Positions 11,183 through 23,491 of a DNA stretch of 64,000 bases are shown in pieces. The stretch is from Branchiostoma floridae. Taxonomy: Eukaryota; Chordata; Leptocardii; Amphioxiformes; Branchiostomatidae. The stretch's first letter is position 1, and each line of letters begins with the position of its first letter. The notes below the pieces were generated by a model that ran no database searches, was not told the DNA's origin, and saw only the letters and a list, made by a program, of their open reading frames with translations. The translations under genes and the position numbers were made by a program. Location of the stretch: assembly GCF_000003815.2 (NCBI RefSeq), contig NC_049994.1, forward strand, positions 8,743,757 to 8,807,756. The letters run 5' to 3'.

Positions 11183-13857
11183 GAAGACTAACAACGCCCC
11201 CTATCTATCTTGCTTGGATCTGCAAGCAGTTCAAAAGCAGTCATAATGTATAGTTGGTACAACATGTATGTGTGTAACAGAGCTAGAGTTGAATTTCCAA
11301 GTCCAAACAACAATTGTGTGCAAGAGTCACTGTTTTCAGAAAGAAATCAATGTCATATCAAATATCATCTCATCTACTGAAATAGACAATATTACATGAA
11401 CGTGGGGGTATGATAATTGGATATACATGTAGTATCATCTACAATAACCAGTATATTAGTATCATGGTAGACTTGGTAGAATTTTGTTATGGACTGAAAA
11501 AGATTATGTATTAAATGACACATTTTCAAAGACAAAGCTGATATTTGACAACTTATATGAGCTAGACACCTAAAGCAGCAAAGTTGTGAAGGAAGTTAGA
11601 GAAAAATTCAGCTTGAAAATGTGGCAATATTGGCAAATCCAAAAGAAGAAAAAACAGCACAAGTTTTGAACCTTTGACAGTAACAGGTTAGATTGTGACT
11701 GTCAACTGTAGATACCAAAATTTGGTAGGAAATGTATTGTGCTAAGTGAGATACTGGTTAGCTTTTGGAAATGGTTGCATGGATTGCACGGAACATTGTT
11801 TTTCAGTAAAAACAGGCATGTAAGGCCAGCATATTTGCTAATGTTCGCCTTATAAGCATGAAACTTACAGTGCAACAGTGCCCCCTATAAAATCCCGTGA
11901 CAACTGCATGTTGTAGCTTAGTATTTTTATATATCAATACTAGAAGTTTTCTAGGCGAAAAAATGGTGTGAGAAGTGTAGCTGTGAAGGAAAATGCAGCA
12001 TTTTTTTGTATAATTTTGTCCATTGTTTATATATACTGGTTGGTGTAAGATATTTGTTATCAATTGATTAATGTTTATTGAGTTGCTTATATCGAGATCA
12101 TTTTGGCTATGTTCAGTGTACAGTAGCTGTTAGGTGGTAGTAGGGTAACATTCCAGTACATATGTCAAGAATAAGGGTAACTTCAATAGATTAAAGTCTA
12201 ATTATAAGATGATATTACTTATATGTACAGTGCAAACTAGTGGGGAAATTTACTACTATGTTATGAATGCGCTCTTTAGATATGCTAGATGTCTTCTTCG
12301 AGTTTCATACCTGAAGTCTTGGTGGATAGTCTTAGACAAATATATTTAGGAAAGGACCTCTATCTTTTTGTCAAACTGTGTTTCTTCAGTTGGTATAAAG
12401 GTTTCTCAGCTTATTCGGTAGTTGCACTTTTGGTGCACTATTTCTGATTTTGCTGTAGGGATTGTCTGCGATGTTGGATACTGTAAGTTCATTTACTTTT
12501 GCACTGGTTTTATTTTCCATGTAGGAGGGGAAAAGATGTTTTTGCTATCTTTTGGATTATATAGGGATTGGTGGTTGAAACAAACCTTTACAAAAGTCAT
12601 GCTAGGATAATATAACCGCAGTGCTATGCATTTGTGGCAGATTGACTACTGCGAAAAACAACAATAAAACAACATTGAAAGTTGAACAGTTTAACTTGCA
12701 ATTTGCATGGTAAATTTGAATGTATATGTGTAATTCTAGCTTTACCATCATGGCATATACATTTACAAGTTTATAAGTGACGATTGTGACATACTGAATA
12801 TAAAGTCCAGAAATATTGTTGTTTCCATTGCCAGCTGTCTGTTTCTTGGGTTGTGCCATAAAATCTTTTCTAGACTTGTATTCCTAGGCTGGAGATGAAA
12901 GCATTTTCAAACCTTCCTGTAGGTAACAGTTGATAAGTTAGTTTCACCAAATATACATGTATAGCTATGCAATACGTTGTCCCACAAATTCTGATATTGG
13001 ATACCATTATGTGGAAACAACCACATCTTTTATTGGTTTCAAAGCCACCAAAGTTAGTTTTTTTTCTTCAAATTATGTCCTCCAATGACCACAAATGGGA
13101 CAGTGTAGTGAAAGAGAGCTTCTTTTGGGAATCAGATGTTTGCACATTCTTTTTAGAGTTACAAAAACAAATTCTGACACAGTAACTTTTAACATACACA
13201 ATGTACATTGTAGTAGCATCATCACAAAATGTTGCTGGCCATTCGAGGGGATGGGGGATTATTTTCTAAATCAATGTGTAAGCGTACTTTGTAGATCGAG
13301 TTATTTGAGTGACTGAAAGTTTTGCAAGGAAAAAAGTTACCATTACGCAAATTTGCTTGGATTAATACAAAGACTTATTTAAGGACACTACCCTAGTTAT
13401 GAATTAATGTTAACGATAATAAAAAAGACTGGCAGCTGTCTACTCGTGTGTTCATGTATTTCTTGTTTTACTATCGAGGCATTCTGTATAATAAGTCCAA
13501 CAAAAAGGAATAAGAATATCGAAGAACTGTTGGTCATTTTATCTTCTGGATATGCTATGGTCTTGAATTTTCTGTAGTAGACAGCTTTTAGGGTAGTTGA
13601 TAAATGTTTGGGCCAAGTAACTGTTCGTCTATGAACTGCAGCAGAATTTTGTTGAAAACATATTTCAAAAGAGTTCCTTGTGGTAGTCTAGCATCATCAA
13701 GATAACATTTGTATTGCGTAAATACTGATCATCGCGGAAGATACAATGTCTTTGTCAAAACATCTTTGCATATGGTTTCTAACCATAACTAATATAACAA
13801 TATCAAGTGCTAAGGTATATTCACATATGTTACCAAATACAGAAAAGGATTATATTC
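11183..13857. other. Tetraspanin 3' flank / long 3'UTR, no other gene
   Basis: AT-rich sequence between the convergent tetraspanin and TLC-domain genes. AATAAA at about 12663 is a possible late poly(A) signal. I see no coding exon. Confidence 0.4.
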
Positions 13858-13863
13858 TTTATT
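13858..13863 (-). terminator. poly(A) signal of the TLC-domain gene
   Basis: Minus-strand AATAAA begins 26 bases downstream of the stop codon. Confidence 0.7.
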
Positions 13864-13888
13864 GTCTTTCGAAGCAAATACATGTAGT

Positions 13889-16800
13889 TTAGTCGTTCTT
13901 TCCATATCCTAAAATGACTCTTGGAAACCGCATGCACATAAGGCCGTACCAGTACAAGTTGATGACGAGGAAGAATTGGGAACCGCATAAAAAGGTAACC
14001 ACAACTGGCCACTCAAGCAGGTAGAATTCCTTTGTCAGCAACAGGGGTGTGATGGGTATGCTGGAAAACAAACCTTAGGATCAAATCAAGTTGAAAACTA
14101 TTGGTACATGTAAAAGCAAGATGCCTTATGATGAAAAGCACTCTTTTTTACTGGAATGTTGAAAAAGATACAATAGAAGCCAGTTATTTGTTTTACGCCT
14201 TTTGGGATACTTTGGGTAATCGCATAGAATAACTAAATCCAAAACCATTTATTTTGCCATTCATTCTAACCTTATAGAACTGTAGATGCCATGCTTTGTA
14301 CCTTGTACAATTGTTGTGCAATAAAGTTCTTCATTCTATTGTATCTAGGACATCGCAGAATTGAATAATCCACCGTCTCAAACTTCGGAGTTTGGGATAG
14401 GATTACGTCAACTTACACCGAATAAAAATTTTAAAAATTCGTAAAAACTTACAAAATAGGCCAAAATTAAACGGTATCAACAAGTTTATGTTTAAAGGCA
14501 TAACATCAAGAACAGGATCATAAGAAAGGTACAAGGCGTCGAAGTCAGCGTATTTGATTGGAAATTCAAAATCCTCCAAACATTCCGCCGTGGAGAGCAT
14601 TATCAAATATATAAAACATTTGGGCTTATTATGAGATCAGTCCCTCAAAAATGGTCCACATAATTTTACAGATCTAGATATTTGCACATATCAATGTTGG
14701 AAAACAAAGCATTTCATACAATACAGGAGATTTGTGAGATAGAACATAATTGATTAGTATTCATATCCATTATTGTGTTTCCAAGGTAAATTGTTTACTT
14801 ACTACTCATAAAATATCAACAGCCAAACTCGTACGTAGGAAAAGGACAGGAAAAAGGCGAGGTTGTTGACCTTGTTTACCGTGGAAGATTGTGGAATATC
14901 AAGTTCTTTTAGCAAGATCCTAGTGATTGAAAAGAAAGGGACAAATTATTTCATATACATTTCATATATTTTTACTATATATTTTCATATACACATGATA
15001 TACATGTTGTGTTTGTGACAAACACATGAAACACTGATCAGTTTTCCTTGATATTGTATCAAAATTTAGATGATGTCAAAGAAGAATCTAAATGATATCA
15101 ATTTTAAACTGTTAAAAGTAACATTAACTCTATCTAGACCGTTTTTTTTGTGGGGGGGGGGGGGGGTTCCTGAGGCCGGGGGGGTGCTCTTTTGGCCCCC
15201 ACCTAGTATTTTCAAAACGGCCTGGGTTACGATCACCAAATTTGCCGAGGATCGTGGACCGGGATCTTTTTATATATTTTCCGGAATTTTGAGATCGTTA
15301 TGACCTTATTATGACGAAATTGTGACATCATAATGCAATTTTTGTGGCTAAAACCGTCCAAATAGGAAATTTTCGTTATACTTAAAGGTATGAAACACAA
15401 ACTTGTCTATTAATGGTAGATTATTGATACTTAAGTCTGCCGAGTCTTTTGTTGTGCCCCCCCCCCCCCCCTAGCTATTTCAATGACAATTCATAGGATT
15501 GTAACCCTTGTGACCGGACACCTTAAAATGTTCATCTATCACTAGTCTATATATTTCTGTCTGTAGAGTCCACCTACCTTATGTTCAGCCAAATTGTAGA
15601 GAACTCAGTCACCGGCCCGATGTTGGCGTAGGCAGGTAAACATGGGTAGACCTGAAGTACAAAAGAGATATTTTACAAATTCTACATTTTTTTATTGAAC
15701 ACGTTGTTAAATTTCAGAAATGCTAGTAAACTAGAGTGTTTTTGCCAACTCTGACAATAAGAAGTTCATGCCCTTTATCATTCATGTGGTATGATATTGA
15801 TCAGATTGGTTGCAGTTTTGTTTATAACGTGGTGTATCTTGAACCAAGCTATATTAAAGATCAAACGTTAAAAGCATCTTCAATGCCTTGGTGCCATGTT
15901 ATACATTGGTCACAATTGGGGAAAAGGGGTTCATAGGCTGTATTTTGTCATTTTGTAGTGTCATTCCTACGTGGCCCAAGGGGACACAATCCGACTACAG
16001 GGGTATTATTGACCGGGCCCGGGTTGATTTTAATTCGGATTCAAAATCAACCAGGGACGTCGACACGGTAACAAATAGACCCACCAGGAGCTAATCGTGA
16101 GGGCATCGACAGGTAACCTCGCTGTAGTTCCGCGGGATTTCAGGACAAATTGTGGCTTTGGGGTCCGACCGGGGCTACACCACCTACGGTCGACACTGGT
16201 GCGCCCTCTTTTACCATCATGATTCTTAGACTATTATCTGAAAGGATTCATTGATACGTGTAAACCTCATTGGTGTAAATGCTCACACAAGTCACCAACG
16301 CTGTGTAGCCGGTGACGACATGATGTGCCAAGAAGCCAAACATGGATATGTCTGAACATCCGACGTCAATGAGAGTCACCACACTTTCTAGACATACAAA
16401 TAAACACATAATTATGAAAGCATATATACATATATCATATCATTCAGCGGCTCTCTTTAATTTCACCGAAGCAAATATAGAAGTATCGTCATTTTATTAT
16501 CGAACTAGAGTTCCACGAACACATACCTTTGCCAAATAAACCAGGTTTGTTATATACAATGATGCCTGTAGACATAAACATATTACTAATTACCTTTTAT
16601 ATTATATGTCTGGAGTTTGTGCATATAATTTCGCCATTGGTTATGCAAATTAGATCTCAATTTGATGACTCATTTGCATGATTAATATGTATTGACATTT
16701 GCCTCTTTCTCAGCTACATATGTGACAAGTTTGACAGTCCTATCATGAAATGCAGTGGATTTATAAATTTTCCTCATTAATCATGCAAATTAGCTGATGA

Positions 16801-18980
16801 TTTGCATAATTAGTTTTCCATCATGCAATTCTTCACTAAGGCTATCTGCATACCAAAAATCATGACGATCTGTAAACAGATTCACATTACCATTAATTAT
16901 GCAAATGAGGTCATCATTTGCATAATTAATATGTATTGAAATTTCTCTTATTCTCAGGTACATATGTGACAAGTTTGAAAACCCTATGATGGAATGCAGT
17001 GGATTTATAAACTTTCCTCATTAATTATGCAAATTAGCTGTTGATTTGCATAATAAATATTGAATCGTGTAAGTAATCTAGTGTTAGTAATTCTAGTCCA
17101 AAGTTTGAAAGGAAACCGGCGCCCGCAGTTCAAAAAAAGTCGCTAGGAGGCCCAAATTTACAGCACTCACTCTCTGCTCCAAGGACTATCTACCACTCAA
17201 AAATCACGACCACCGCATGTCCAGAACACGAGTTATCAAAAATATAAGTTCCGCTGCAGTACCTTAGGAAGCCGCTAGGGGGCCCATTATCGAACTTGAC
17301 CTTTGTTTTGCCGACTCCTACCCACCTATCACATATCATCAGGATCCATCCAAGGCTTCTCGAGATATGCTGGTGACAGACAGACATACAAGCCTAAAAC
17401 ATAACCTTGCCATTCTGGCAAAGGTAATAATTAAGTCAGCTACTCAACGTGACATCATAGAAACGCTTTTTATTACATATGTCATTTTTGCTTTGTTTTA
17501 TGGAGGGGTTTTGAACTCACGCCAAAACGTCATGTACTTATTGATTTATTCATTTACTGAATGTAATTATAAAGTTTAATGGTCTTAATATTTTACTTTC
17601 CATTGTATAAGTGGCTGCGTTAATATTAAGTTGTGACAACTTGAGCTCGACGCCACTTCGTGTCTGTACTTTTGTTTGTACTTTTTTCATGTTATCTTAT
17701 TGAGTAAAAACAGATATGTATAAACATAACATTTTCAAGCGTTCACCTCCAGTGGTGTATCCCAGTACCAGTGCCAAGATATAGCGCACTGCAGGGCAGT
17801 CGTACCTACATGTAGAAAAAGACATATATGCCCGATGCAACCATTGTAGTCTTTGCACCATGTATTTTTTAACGATTAGTATTGGAAGTTTATGCTAAGT
17901 GACGAGGAGGGGCAGTTTGCCATCAATATCGAAGGGTGTGTGCTATGCCGAATGGTGTTTATACGGGCTACAACGTTATCGATACCAATACAGAAGCGTG
18001 TGTGTTACGCCGAAGGCCGGTTAGGGCGCGGTCACAAAGGTCGTGCGATCGTCGTACGATTTTGATGCCATAGGATTTTTAAGCAGGCCGTGACAAAACC
18101 AACCACACACATGGATCCAAAACAGCAGTTTGTGTACCAAGACGGTTGAACTTTGCAGGAGATGTACATTACAAATTGCCCGAAGTTAACGATCGTACGA
18201 CGATCGCACGACCTATGTGACCGCACCCTAATAACGGCTATATAGATTCAGATACAGAAGCTGGTGTGTTACCCCGCCGCCAGAAGGGCAGTTATCCCGC
18301 CAAATAGACATAGATACATAGCTCGTATTCTACATGTCTGAGAACACAAGGCCCAATAATATGACAATTAGTATTGAAAATCTGTAATAAATAACTAATT
18401 ATTGAAATACGTACACAGTTTATTATTTATGTATAGCTCATATTCTACATACCTGAGAACATTATTCTCTGTTGCACGGGCCAATTCCTGGTCAAAATGG
18501 TGAACATATAGAGCACACGGACTCGCCACGGCGGTGTAGATCAATGATGTTGTTCTAGTTATTCACCAATCAAAGAAATGGAGAAGGCATAAGAATTGGA
18601 AAAACCGGGAATCAAAACGTTTTCGGTTTTAAAGCATTTTAGCAAGATAATTGTCCAAATCATTCAACATTGGGACTAAATATGTGACGCACTCGAAAAC
18701 CAACGATGTCTGACAGGCATCGAAAGGTCAGCTAAAATGAGATTAATTAGTTGTGTACATCGTCTGTGCATTATTTTTTTGTGCTACATATTTGTACATC
18801 TTCTGCAATATCATGGTGTACTTACATCATATGGACATATTTCTGCTTGGCCTTGTCCAGAGTAGCATATCGTTGAAAGACCAGCAGTTTCAGCATGTAT
18901 GGCGCCACCGTACCATACACGACAGGATACGCCAGGAAGGAACACAAGGCTACCGCCATGTAGTGAGAGATGTCCGACAT
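13889..18980 (-). CDS. TLCD4: TLC-domain protein, TLCD4 (TMEM56)-like, complete
   Basis: Seven coding exons on the minus strand: 18980-18826, 18554-18453, 17805-17747, 16351-16266, 15651-15578, 14919-14803 and 14060-13889. All use GT-AG with matching phases (2, 2, 1, 0, 2, 2), giving 254 aa; human TLCD4 is of similar size. The start is the ATG opening MSDISHYMAVALCSF. A basic loop (YATLDKAKQKYVHM) follows the first span. The TLC signature GYTTGDISMFGFLAHHVV spans exons 3-4 and contains the conserved Asp and His-His pair. Exon 5 supplies the acidic motif PVTEFST, and later exons supply further membrane spans. TLC domains occur in ceramide synthases, TRAM and the TLCD proteins that affect membrane lipids; TLCD4 itself has no settled reaction. 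The short cytosolic tail lacks a KKxx ER signal. Which TLCD paralogue this is would need a tree. Confidence 0.92.
14255..14345 (+). mobile_element. Possible LINE 3' tail
   Basis: The segment ending TTGTTGTGCAATAAAGTTCT then TCATTCTATT resembles 3' ends of CR1/RTE-type non-LTR elements, which finish in an AATAAA-like word and short tandem words. No coding part is present. Confidence 0.3.
15140..15475. repeat. Element bounded by a G tract and a C tract
   Basis: A plus-strand run of about 14 G (near 15155) and a run of about 14 C (near 15458) bracket about 300 bases of repeat-like sequence in intron 5 of the TLC gene. The two tracts are complementary and may be degenerate terminal inverted repeats. 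Confidence 0.35.
16615..17400. repeat. Tandem TTTGCATAATTA-type repeat with adjoining interspersed repeat
   Basis: A unit of about 245 bases recurs: the words CATATGTGACAAGTTTGA, ATGCAGTGGATTTATAAA and CCTCATTAATTATGCAAATT appear near 16720-16800 and again near 16962-17055. From about 17240 it runs into a second repeat (CCGCTGCAGTACC...GCCGACTCCTACCC), related copies of which occur at about 33990-34135 and 60640-60770. Confidence 0.7.
18024..18228. mobile_element. MITE with terminal inverted repeats of about 40 bp
   Basis: The left end starts GGGCGCGGTCACAAAGGTCG and continues with TGCGATCGTCGTACGAT. The right end is its inverse, starting GGGTGCGGTCACATAGGTCG on the minus strand. The flanks are TTA and TAA, which fits a TA or TWA target site (PIF/Harbinger or Tc1-like). 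It lies in intron 2 of the TLC gene. Confidence 0.8.
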
Positions 18981-19795
18981 TTTCTTCAGATAGGGGCACA
19001 GTCTGAACCCTGTACACGTTATGTTGTCTACGCTTACCTTGCAACATAGACCGAGCTCACATACTTTCGTTAAAACTTACACATGTCACACCACAACTAA
19101 AACAGTCTTATTGGACGAATATATAGACTGATAGTCAAAATCGGTCTATATATCAAAGGCCACTCCCACCACAGTACTAAAGGCAGCTTAGATAGCTATT
19201 TGAACGCTCATTCGCTATAGTTGTGGAAGAACCTGTTTTTCCATTACAGTGAGGACACCACCAAGGACATCTAATTAGTTTAACCTTAGTTGCCCATGTA
19301 TGAAACACGTGCAAAACAGCAAAAGGTGGTGTTCAGATCGATGTCACTTTTCTATAAGTTTGTTTGCCGTAAAATTAGCCTACCAAAATGCCTGACAGTG
19401 TATAACAGATCTAGCAACGCGTATAAGATATAGACGGGAGTTTGATAAGGTTTGTAATAAAGAAAAAAATGATGCTGTTGGTAGACGAAACATCGCTGTG
19501 GGGTTGACGTTACACTGCGTATCGTTTGTATGGTAGAAAACGAATTCAAATGCTTCAAAGCTTCGTTTTATCATCATTTAACAATTTAGTGTAAAAGGGT
19601 GTACATTCGTCGTGCGTTTTTAAGTTTGTCGTAGGATTTTCAGCGACGCTGTGCCATGGCCTTCGACAAGGAACATCAAGAAATTTGTCACTAAAACAAC
19701 CGAATTTTGTATGACGCATCAATGACTGTCATAAAATTACCCCAACTTGCTATATCGTAAATACATTAGGCCGAATGAGACCAGCTCAAATTGGG

Positions 19796-19992
19796 GGACG
19801 TTCCTAATCTCCAAGCAGATTCCTCCGGTGGCATAAAACAGTAACATAAGCTGGGGAAGGACTTCANNNNNNNNNNNNNNNNNNNNNNNNNNNNNNNNNN
19901 NNNNNNNNNNNNNNNNNNNNNNNNNNNNNNNNNNNNNNNNNNNNNNNNNNNNNNNNNNNNNNNNNNATCTGCTTGGAGATTAGGACGTTCCA
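19796..19992. mobile_element. MITE interrupted by an assembly gap
   Basis: CCTAATCTCCAAGCAGAT near 19803-19820 is mirrored by ATCTGCTTGGAGATTAGG at 19967-19984, with GGACGTTCC/GGACGTTCC words outside. The N run 19867-19966 sits between the arms, so the gap is probably the element interior. Confidence 0.65.
19867..19966. other. Assembly gap (100 N)
   Basis: Run of exactly 100 N between the arms of an inverted repeat; this is probably a placeholder length. Confidence 0.95.
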
Positions 19993-20765
19993 ACTTTTCT
20001 TTGTACATCCTAAGTAGCCCCTTCCCAAACCCCTACTCATCGCAAAATGTACTGCCCTTCGAATGTCCTTAACTTGCTTTAAAAGTAAACCACCAGCACT
20101 GCAGGGCCAAAGAGAACATACAGTTTCGGTTTTTCTTTGTAACTCAAGTCGACTTGAAGCCATGTACGCCCTCCCCTCCCGTCACCAATTTAGCATGTCA
20201 TGCCCCTGACATCATTTTATACAAGGCCTCAGGCAAGATCTGAGTAAAAGCGGCAAACCTGTTCTACCCAGAGACGTCACGAGAAGGGGCAGGGTTCACA
20301 CTTCCTGACTGCATGAATGCTTATCATTAGTCTTCATCATTTAAGCTTTAACATCAGAGGGGAGATTTACGGCAAAGTTGGGGACCGTCGTAGGACAGTT
20401 CTTGTGTTGTCGAGCGTCCACTAGAATACTGTGCTGGAGGGACAGCTTGTTAATTACAGAGCCACTAATGAGTGGCTATGTGTTTGAACGAACGGTAAGA
20501 CTTGCCCTGTCGATTCTACGCTCTCAGTGAAATCTTACGTTGCAGCATGTGAAAACGTCTCATCCAAGGCCAAATTTAAAAGAATGTTAAAACATATTTG
20601 TGTCATTTTCAACTAGGCTATGCTATGATAAATCTACCGTAAACAATGATCTACATCAACTTTTCCCGTGACAAGACAGGTGAATATTGTAGATACGGTC
20701 CCAAGTACGCCCTTAATGTGCTGTTACAGTAGTAAACGTAAGCGTTCCGTACGGGGAACATGACC

Positions 20766-20890
20766 ACTCTCCAAGCAGAGGGTCGGCTTCGGTTGTTTTT
20801 CTTTTCTCTATCTTGGGTAATTTTTGTCGGCCTTTCTATTTGGATTTTTGTACTATTTTCTTCATGTCAGTCGGCCTCTGCTTGGAGAGT
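20766..20890. mobile_element. Short MITE with CTCTCCAAGCAGAG termini
   Basis: ACTCTCCAAGCAGAGG at the left and CCTCTGCTTGGAGAGT at the right are perfect inverted copies 125 bases apart. They share their core with the gapped element at 19796. Confidence 0.8.
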
Positions 20891-21564
20891 AGAACAGGGC
20901 ATCTTAGTAATGCTGCATCAACAAAGATACTAGTATGTTTTGTCGTAATTCTGTACTATAGGATACAATTTGCTTAAACGAGGGGGAAGTGTTGACGTTG
21001 TATAATTGTTCATCATGGCGTCGGTAACCAGACAGCCCTGTATGTTGTTCACAGGACCCTTGACCCTGGTTAAACCTGTGTGCCGTGCACTCCCGCCCTT
21101 CGCATGACGTCGTTTTGTCCTGTTTGTTACCTACAAACGTTTTTCTATGGATCAGGCCGTTTTTATTAAATGAAAACCTAAGACCTTTATTGTACATTTT
21201 TGCCACACCGGGCTAAGTACAGGTCACAACAAGACATGTTGAACAGATCACATCGTCTTTATATTGCCTGTGACACGTTTCACTGGCATTCCAAGGATAT
21301 TCTATCAAAGGATTGAACATCCTTGGGTCTACGAAACAGAAGGAGTGGAACGCATGAAAGCACTTTGGTACTTTGATATAATTGATACTCTTTTGCTCCC
21401 CCCCTCTCAAAACGTGCACATCTGCAATAATCCAAAATGAAATGAAGATTACGTTTCTTTCAAAATCCTTTTCTTTGCTACTATCTTCAGTTTGCCAAAT
21501 GTCGTTAATCAGAAAAGCCGATGTACGAATTTTGCGGTTCACCTTCGCTATAATTTCTTTTCAG

Positions 21565-21684
21565 ATGTCATTGCAAAAGTCGGAACTGAACGACGACATC
21601 GTGACACAAGAAGTGAAGAACAAACTGGACGTTTGTGTAAATGTCGACGGCAGTGGTAACCCAACACATGGTCATACACACTAA
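21565..21684 (+). other. Possible small coding exon, 39-codon open frame
   Basis: A pyrimidine tract and TTTCAG immediately precede ATGTCATTGCAAAAG. The frame is hydrophilic (start MSLQKSELNDDIVTQEVKNK), has coding-like codon use and runs to a stop at 21682. A possible donor (AGTG|gtaacc) lies inside it. It could be an upstream exon of the GPCR, whose N-terminus is very short, or chance. I do not recognise it. Confidence 0.25.
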
Positions 21685-21898
21685 CAGTACGACAATTTCA
21701 TCCCAGTGAATCTTGCCAAAAATACGGGCATACATCGATTGTACATCGTGCGATTCTTCGTCGTAGGATTTCCATGGCACTTTTGACCGAATGCTGACGT
21801 CAACGACCCACGTGTTAGCAGAGTCATTTGGGTGTCGGAGCCAAGCTATAGTTGTGTAATAATTGATGATCTAATGTACTGCCGGTAAAGATTTGAAA

Positions 21899-23491
21899 AT
21901 GGATAACGTTAGCTACAGCGTCATCTCTGCTATAGGGATATTGGCGAACCTGCTCGTCTTGTACATCGTTGTAAGGTACCGCGTCATGAGGACAGTGTGT
22001 AACGTGTATGTGGCCAACCTGGCAGCAACCGACTTCGCCTTCTGCCTTTACACCCTCATCCAGTCCATTGTTTCAAATTCAGAAACCTACGACGGGATCT
22101 GTGACGTCGGTCGTGTGCTCCTGGTCTTCCTGGTCTCTGCAAGCATCATGTTCTTAATAGTCATCGCTGTGGAACGATACAAAGCGATTACTGACCCTCT
22201 GAGAAGTAGACAACATGGTACCGTGAAACACGCGGGAAAAATCAGTGCTGTGGTGTGGATGGTGGCCTCCCTGGCGGCAGCTGTCGACACGGTGGCCAGG
22301 AACACTGTTACCAACGACTGGACGTTTACAGGCACTAGTCTTTATCATAATTCGTGTATTTTTCTGAAGCTTGAGTCCTCTGATGCCAGTCATCCCTTCT
22401 TTGTTATGGTACTCTTGTGCTTTGTATTCCTCTACTTCTTGCCCATCTGTATAATAGTTCCTCTGTACATTCGGATTTTAGTCAAAGTAAGGCAGTCACG
22501 CCGTTTGGTGGTAAGGGAGACTAGGTCGGATAATCAGGCGTTTCTCATGATGTTCGTAGTGACGGTCTTTTTTCTCGTCACCTGGCTTCCTTATCACGTC
22601 ATTTCCTTTATTATTCATCGGGTTGTTTCGAGAGAGAACGACGTGGCAATCGAGTTGGCGAAATCATTGGCGGTGTTAAACTCCATGGCCAATCCGTTTC
22701 TCTATGCTCTTCTCGGGAGGAACTTTCGAGACCAGCTAAAGAAAATGTTTTGCTGCAAACAGTGGGAGAACAGGAAACATTGGAGACCAAAGAGCGAAGC
22801 TTCGACGGACATGACACTAACAAGGCATGTAGTAGAAGCAACTGAATATGCTATAGGGCAGGCCCAGGGTACAGGCCGGACAGGACAGGGTCAGGCTACA
22901 GATGGGACAGCAAGGACCCAGGCTACAGGCGGGAAAGAAAGGACCCAGGCTACAGGCGTGACAGGACAGTCCCAGGCCACAAGCGGGACAAGACAGGGTC
23001 AGACTACAGGTGGGACAGGGCAGTCCCAGGCTACTGGCGGAACAGGACAGTCCCAGGCTACAGGTGAGACAGAACAGTCCCAGGCTACAGGTGGGACAGG
23101 ACAGTCCCAGGCTACAGGTGGGACAGAACAGTCCCAGGCTACTGGTGGGACAGAAATGACCCAGGCTACTGGCGGGACAAAAATGACCCAAGTTACTGAT
23201 GGGACAGAAAGGACCCAGGCTGCTGGCGGGACACAAAGGGCCCAGGCTACTGACGGGACAGAAACGACCCAGGCTGCAGGCGGGACAGAAAGGACCCAGG
23301 CTACTGACGGGACAGAAACGACCCAGGCTGCAGGCGGGACAGAAAGGACCCAGGCTACTGACGGGACAGAAACGACGCAGGCTGCTGGCTGGACAGAAAG
23401 GACCCAGGCTGCTGGCTGGACAGAAAGGACCCAGGCTGCTGGCGGGACAGAAAGGACCCAGGCGGGACAGGACAGACTACAGGCAGGATAG
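21899..23491 (+). CDS. Rhodopsin-class GPCR with a minisatellite-encoded C-tail
   Basis: Single open exon of 530 aa from the ATG at 21899. Class A landmarks: N17 in TM1 (an Ala stands where GN normally has Gly), D45 in LAATDF, C68 and C153 for the TM3-ECL2 disulfide, E92-R93-Y94 at the end of TM3, W120 in TM4, P188 in TM5, WLP at 229-231 in TM6 and NPFLY at 265-269 in TM7. A CC pair after TM7 (MFCCK) may be palmitoylated. The extracellular N-terminus has only about six residues, so an upstream exon is possible. After residue 310 the cytoplasmic tail is about 220 residues of a 9-residue unit of the type GGTERTQAT / GGTGQSQAT. The pattern resembles small peptide or amine receptors, but the ligand cannot be called. 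Intronless structure is common among lineage-expanded amphioxus GPCRs. Confidence 0.85.
   Translation: MDNVSYSVISAIGILANLLVLYIVVRYRVMRTVCNVYVANLAATDFAFCLYTLIQSIVSNSETYDGICDVGRVLLVFLVSASIMFLIVIAVERYKAITDPLRSRQHGTVKHAGKISAVVWMVASLAAAVDTVARNTVTNDWTFTGTSLYHNSCIFLKLESSDASHPFFVMVLLCFVFLYFLPICIIVPLYIRILVKVRQSRRLVVRETRSDNQAFLMMFVVTVFFLVTWLPYHVISFIIHRVVSRENDVAIELAKSLAVLNSMANPFLYALLGRNFRDQLKKMFCCKQWENRKHWRPKSEASTDMTLTRHVVEATEYAIGQAQGTGRTGQGQATDGTARTQATGGKERTQATGVTGQSQATSGTRQGQTTGGTGQSQATGGTGQSQATGETEQSQATGGTGQSQATGGTEQSQATGGTEMTQATGGTKMTQVTDGTERTQAAGGTQRAQATDGTETTQAAGGTERTQATDGTETTQAAGGTERTQATDGTETTQAAGWTERTQAAGWTERTQAAGGTERTQAGQDRLQAG
22865..23480 (+). repeat. 27-bp coding minisatellite in the GPCR tail
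   Basis: About 22 units, each encoding nine residues (consensus A-T-G/D-G-T-E-R/Q-T/S-Q). Subtypes drift along the array: GQSQ-type first, EMTQ-type in the middle, ERTQ/ETTQ alternation at the end. The alternation implies a higher-order 54-bp unit duplicated several times near 23250-23400. Confidence 0.9.

Larger units (their letters stand above)
18981..21560. other. Spacer between TLC gene and GPCR; repeats and a gap, no clear gene
   Basis: It contains a gap, two MITEs that share the CTCCAAGCAGA terminus and scattered short open frames without splice context. Confidence 0.5.

Noticed and set aside
14403-14606. Minus-strand frame between TLC exons 6 and 7.
   Set aside because: The TLC exons on both sides join in phase without it, and the residues do not resemble a TLC domain.
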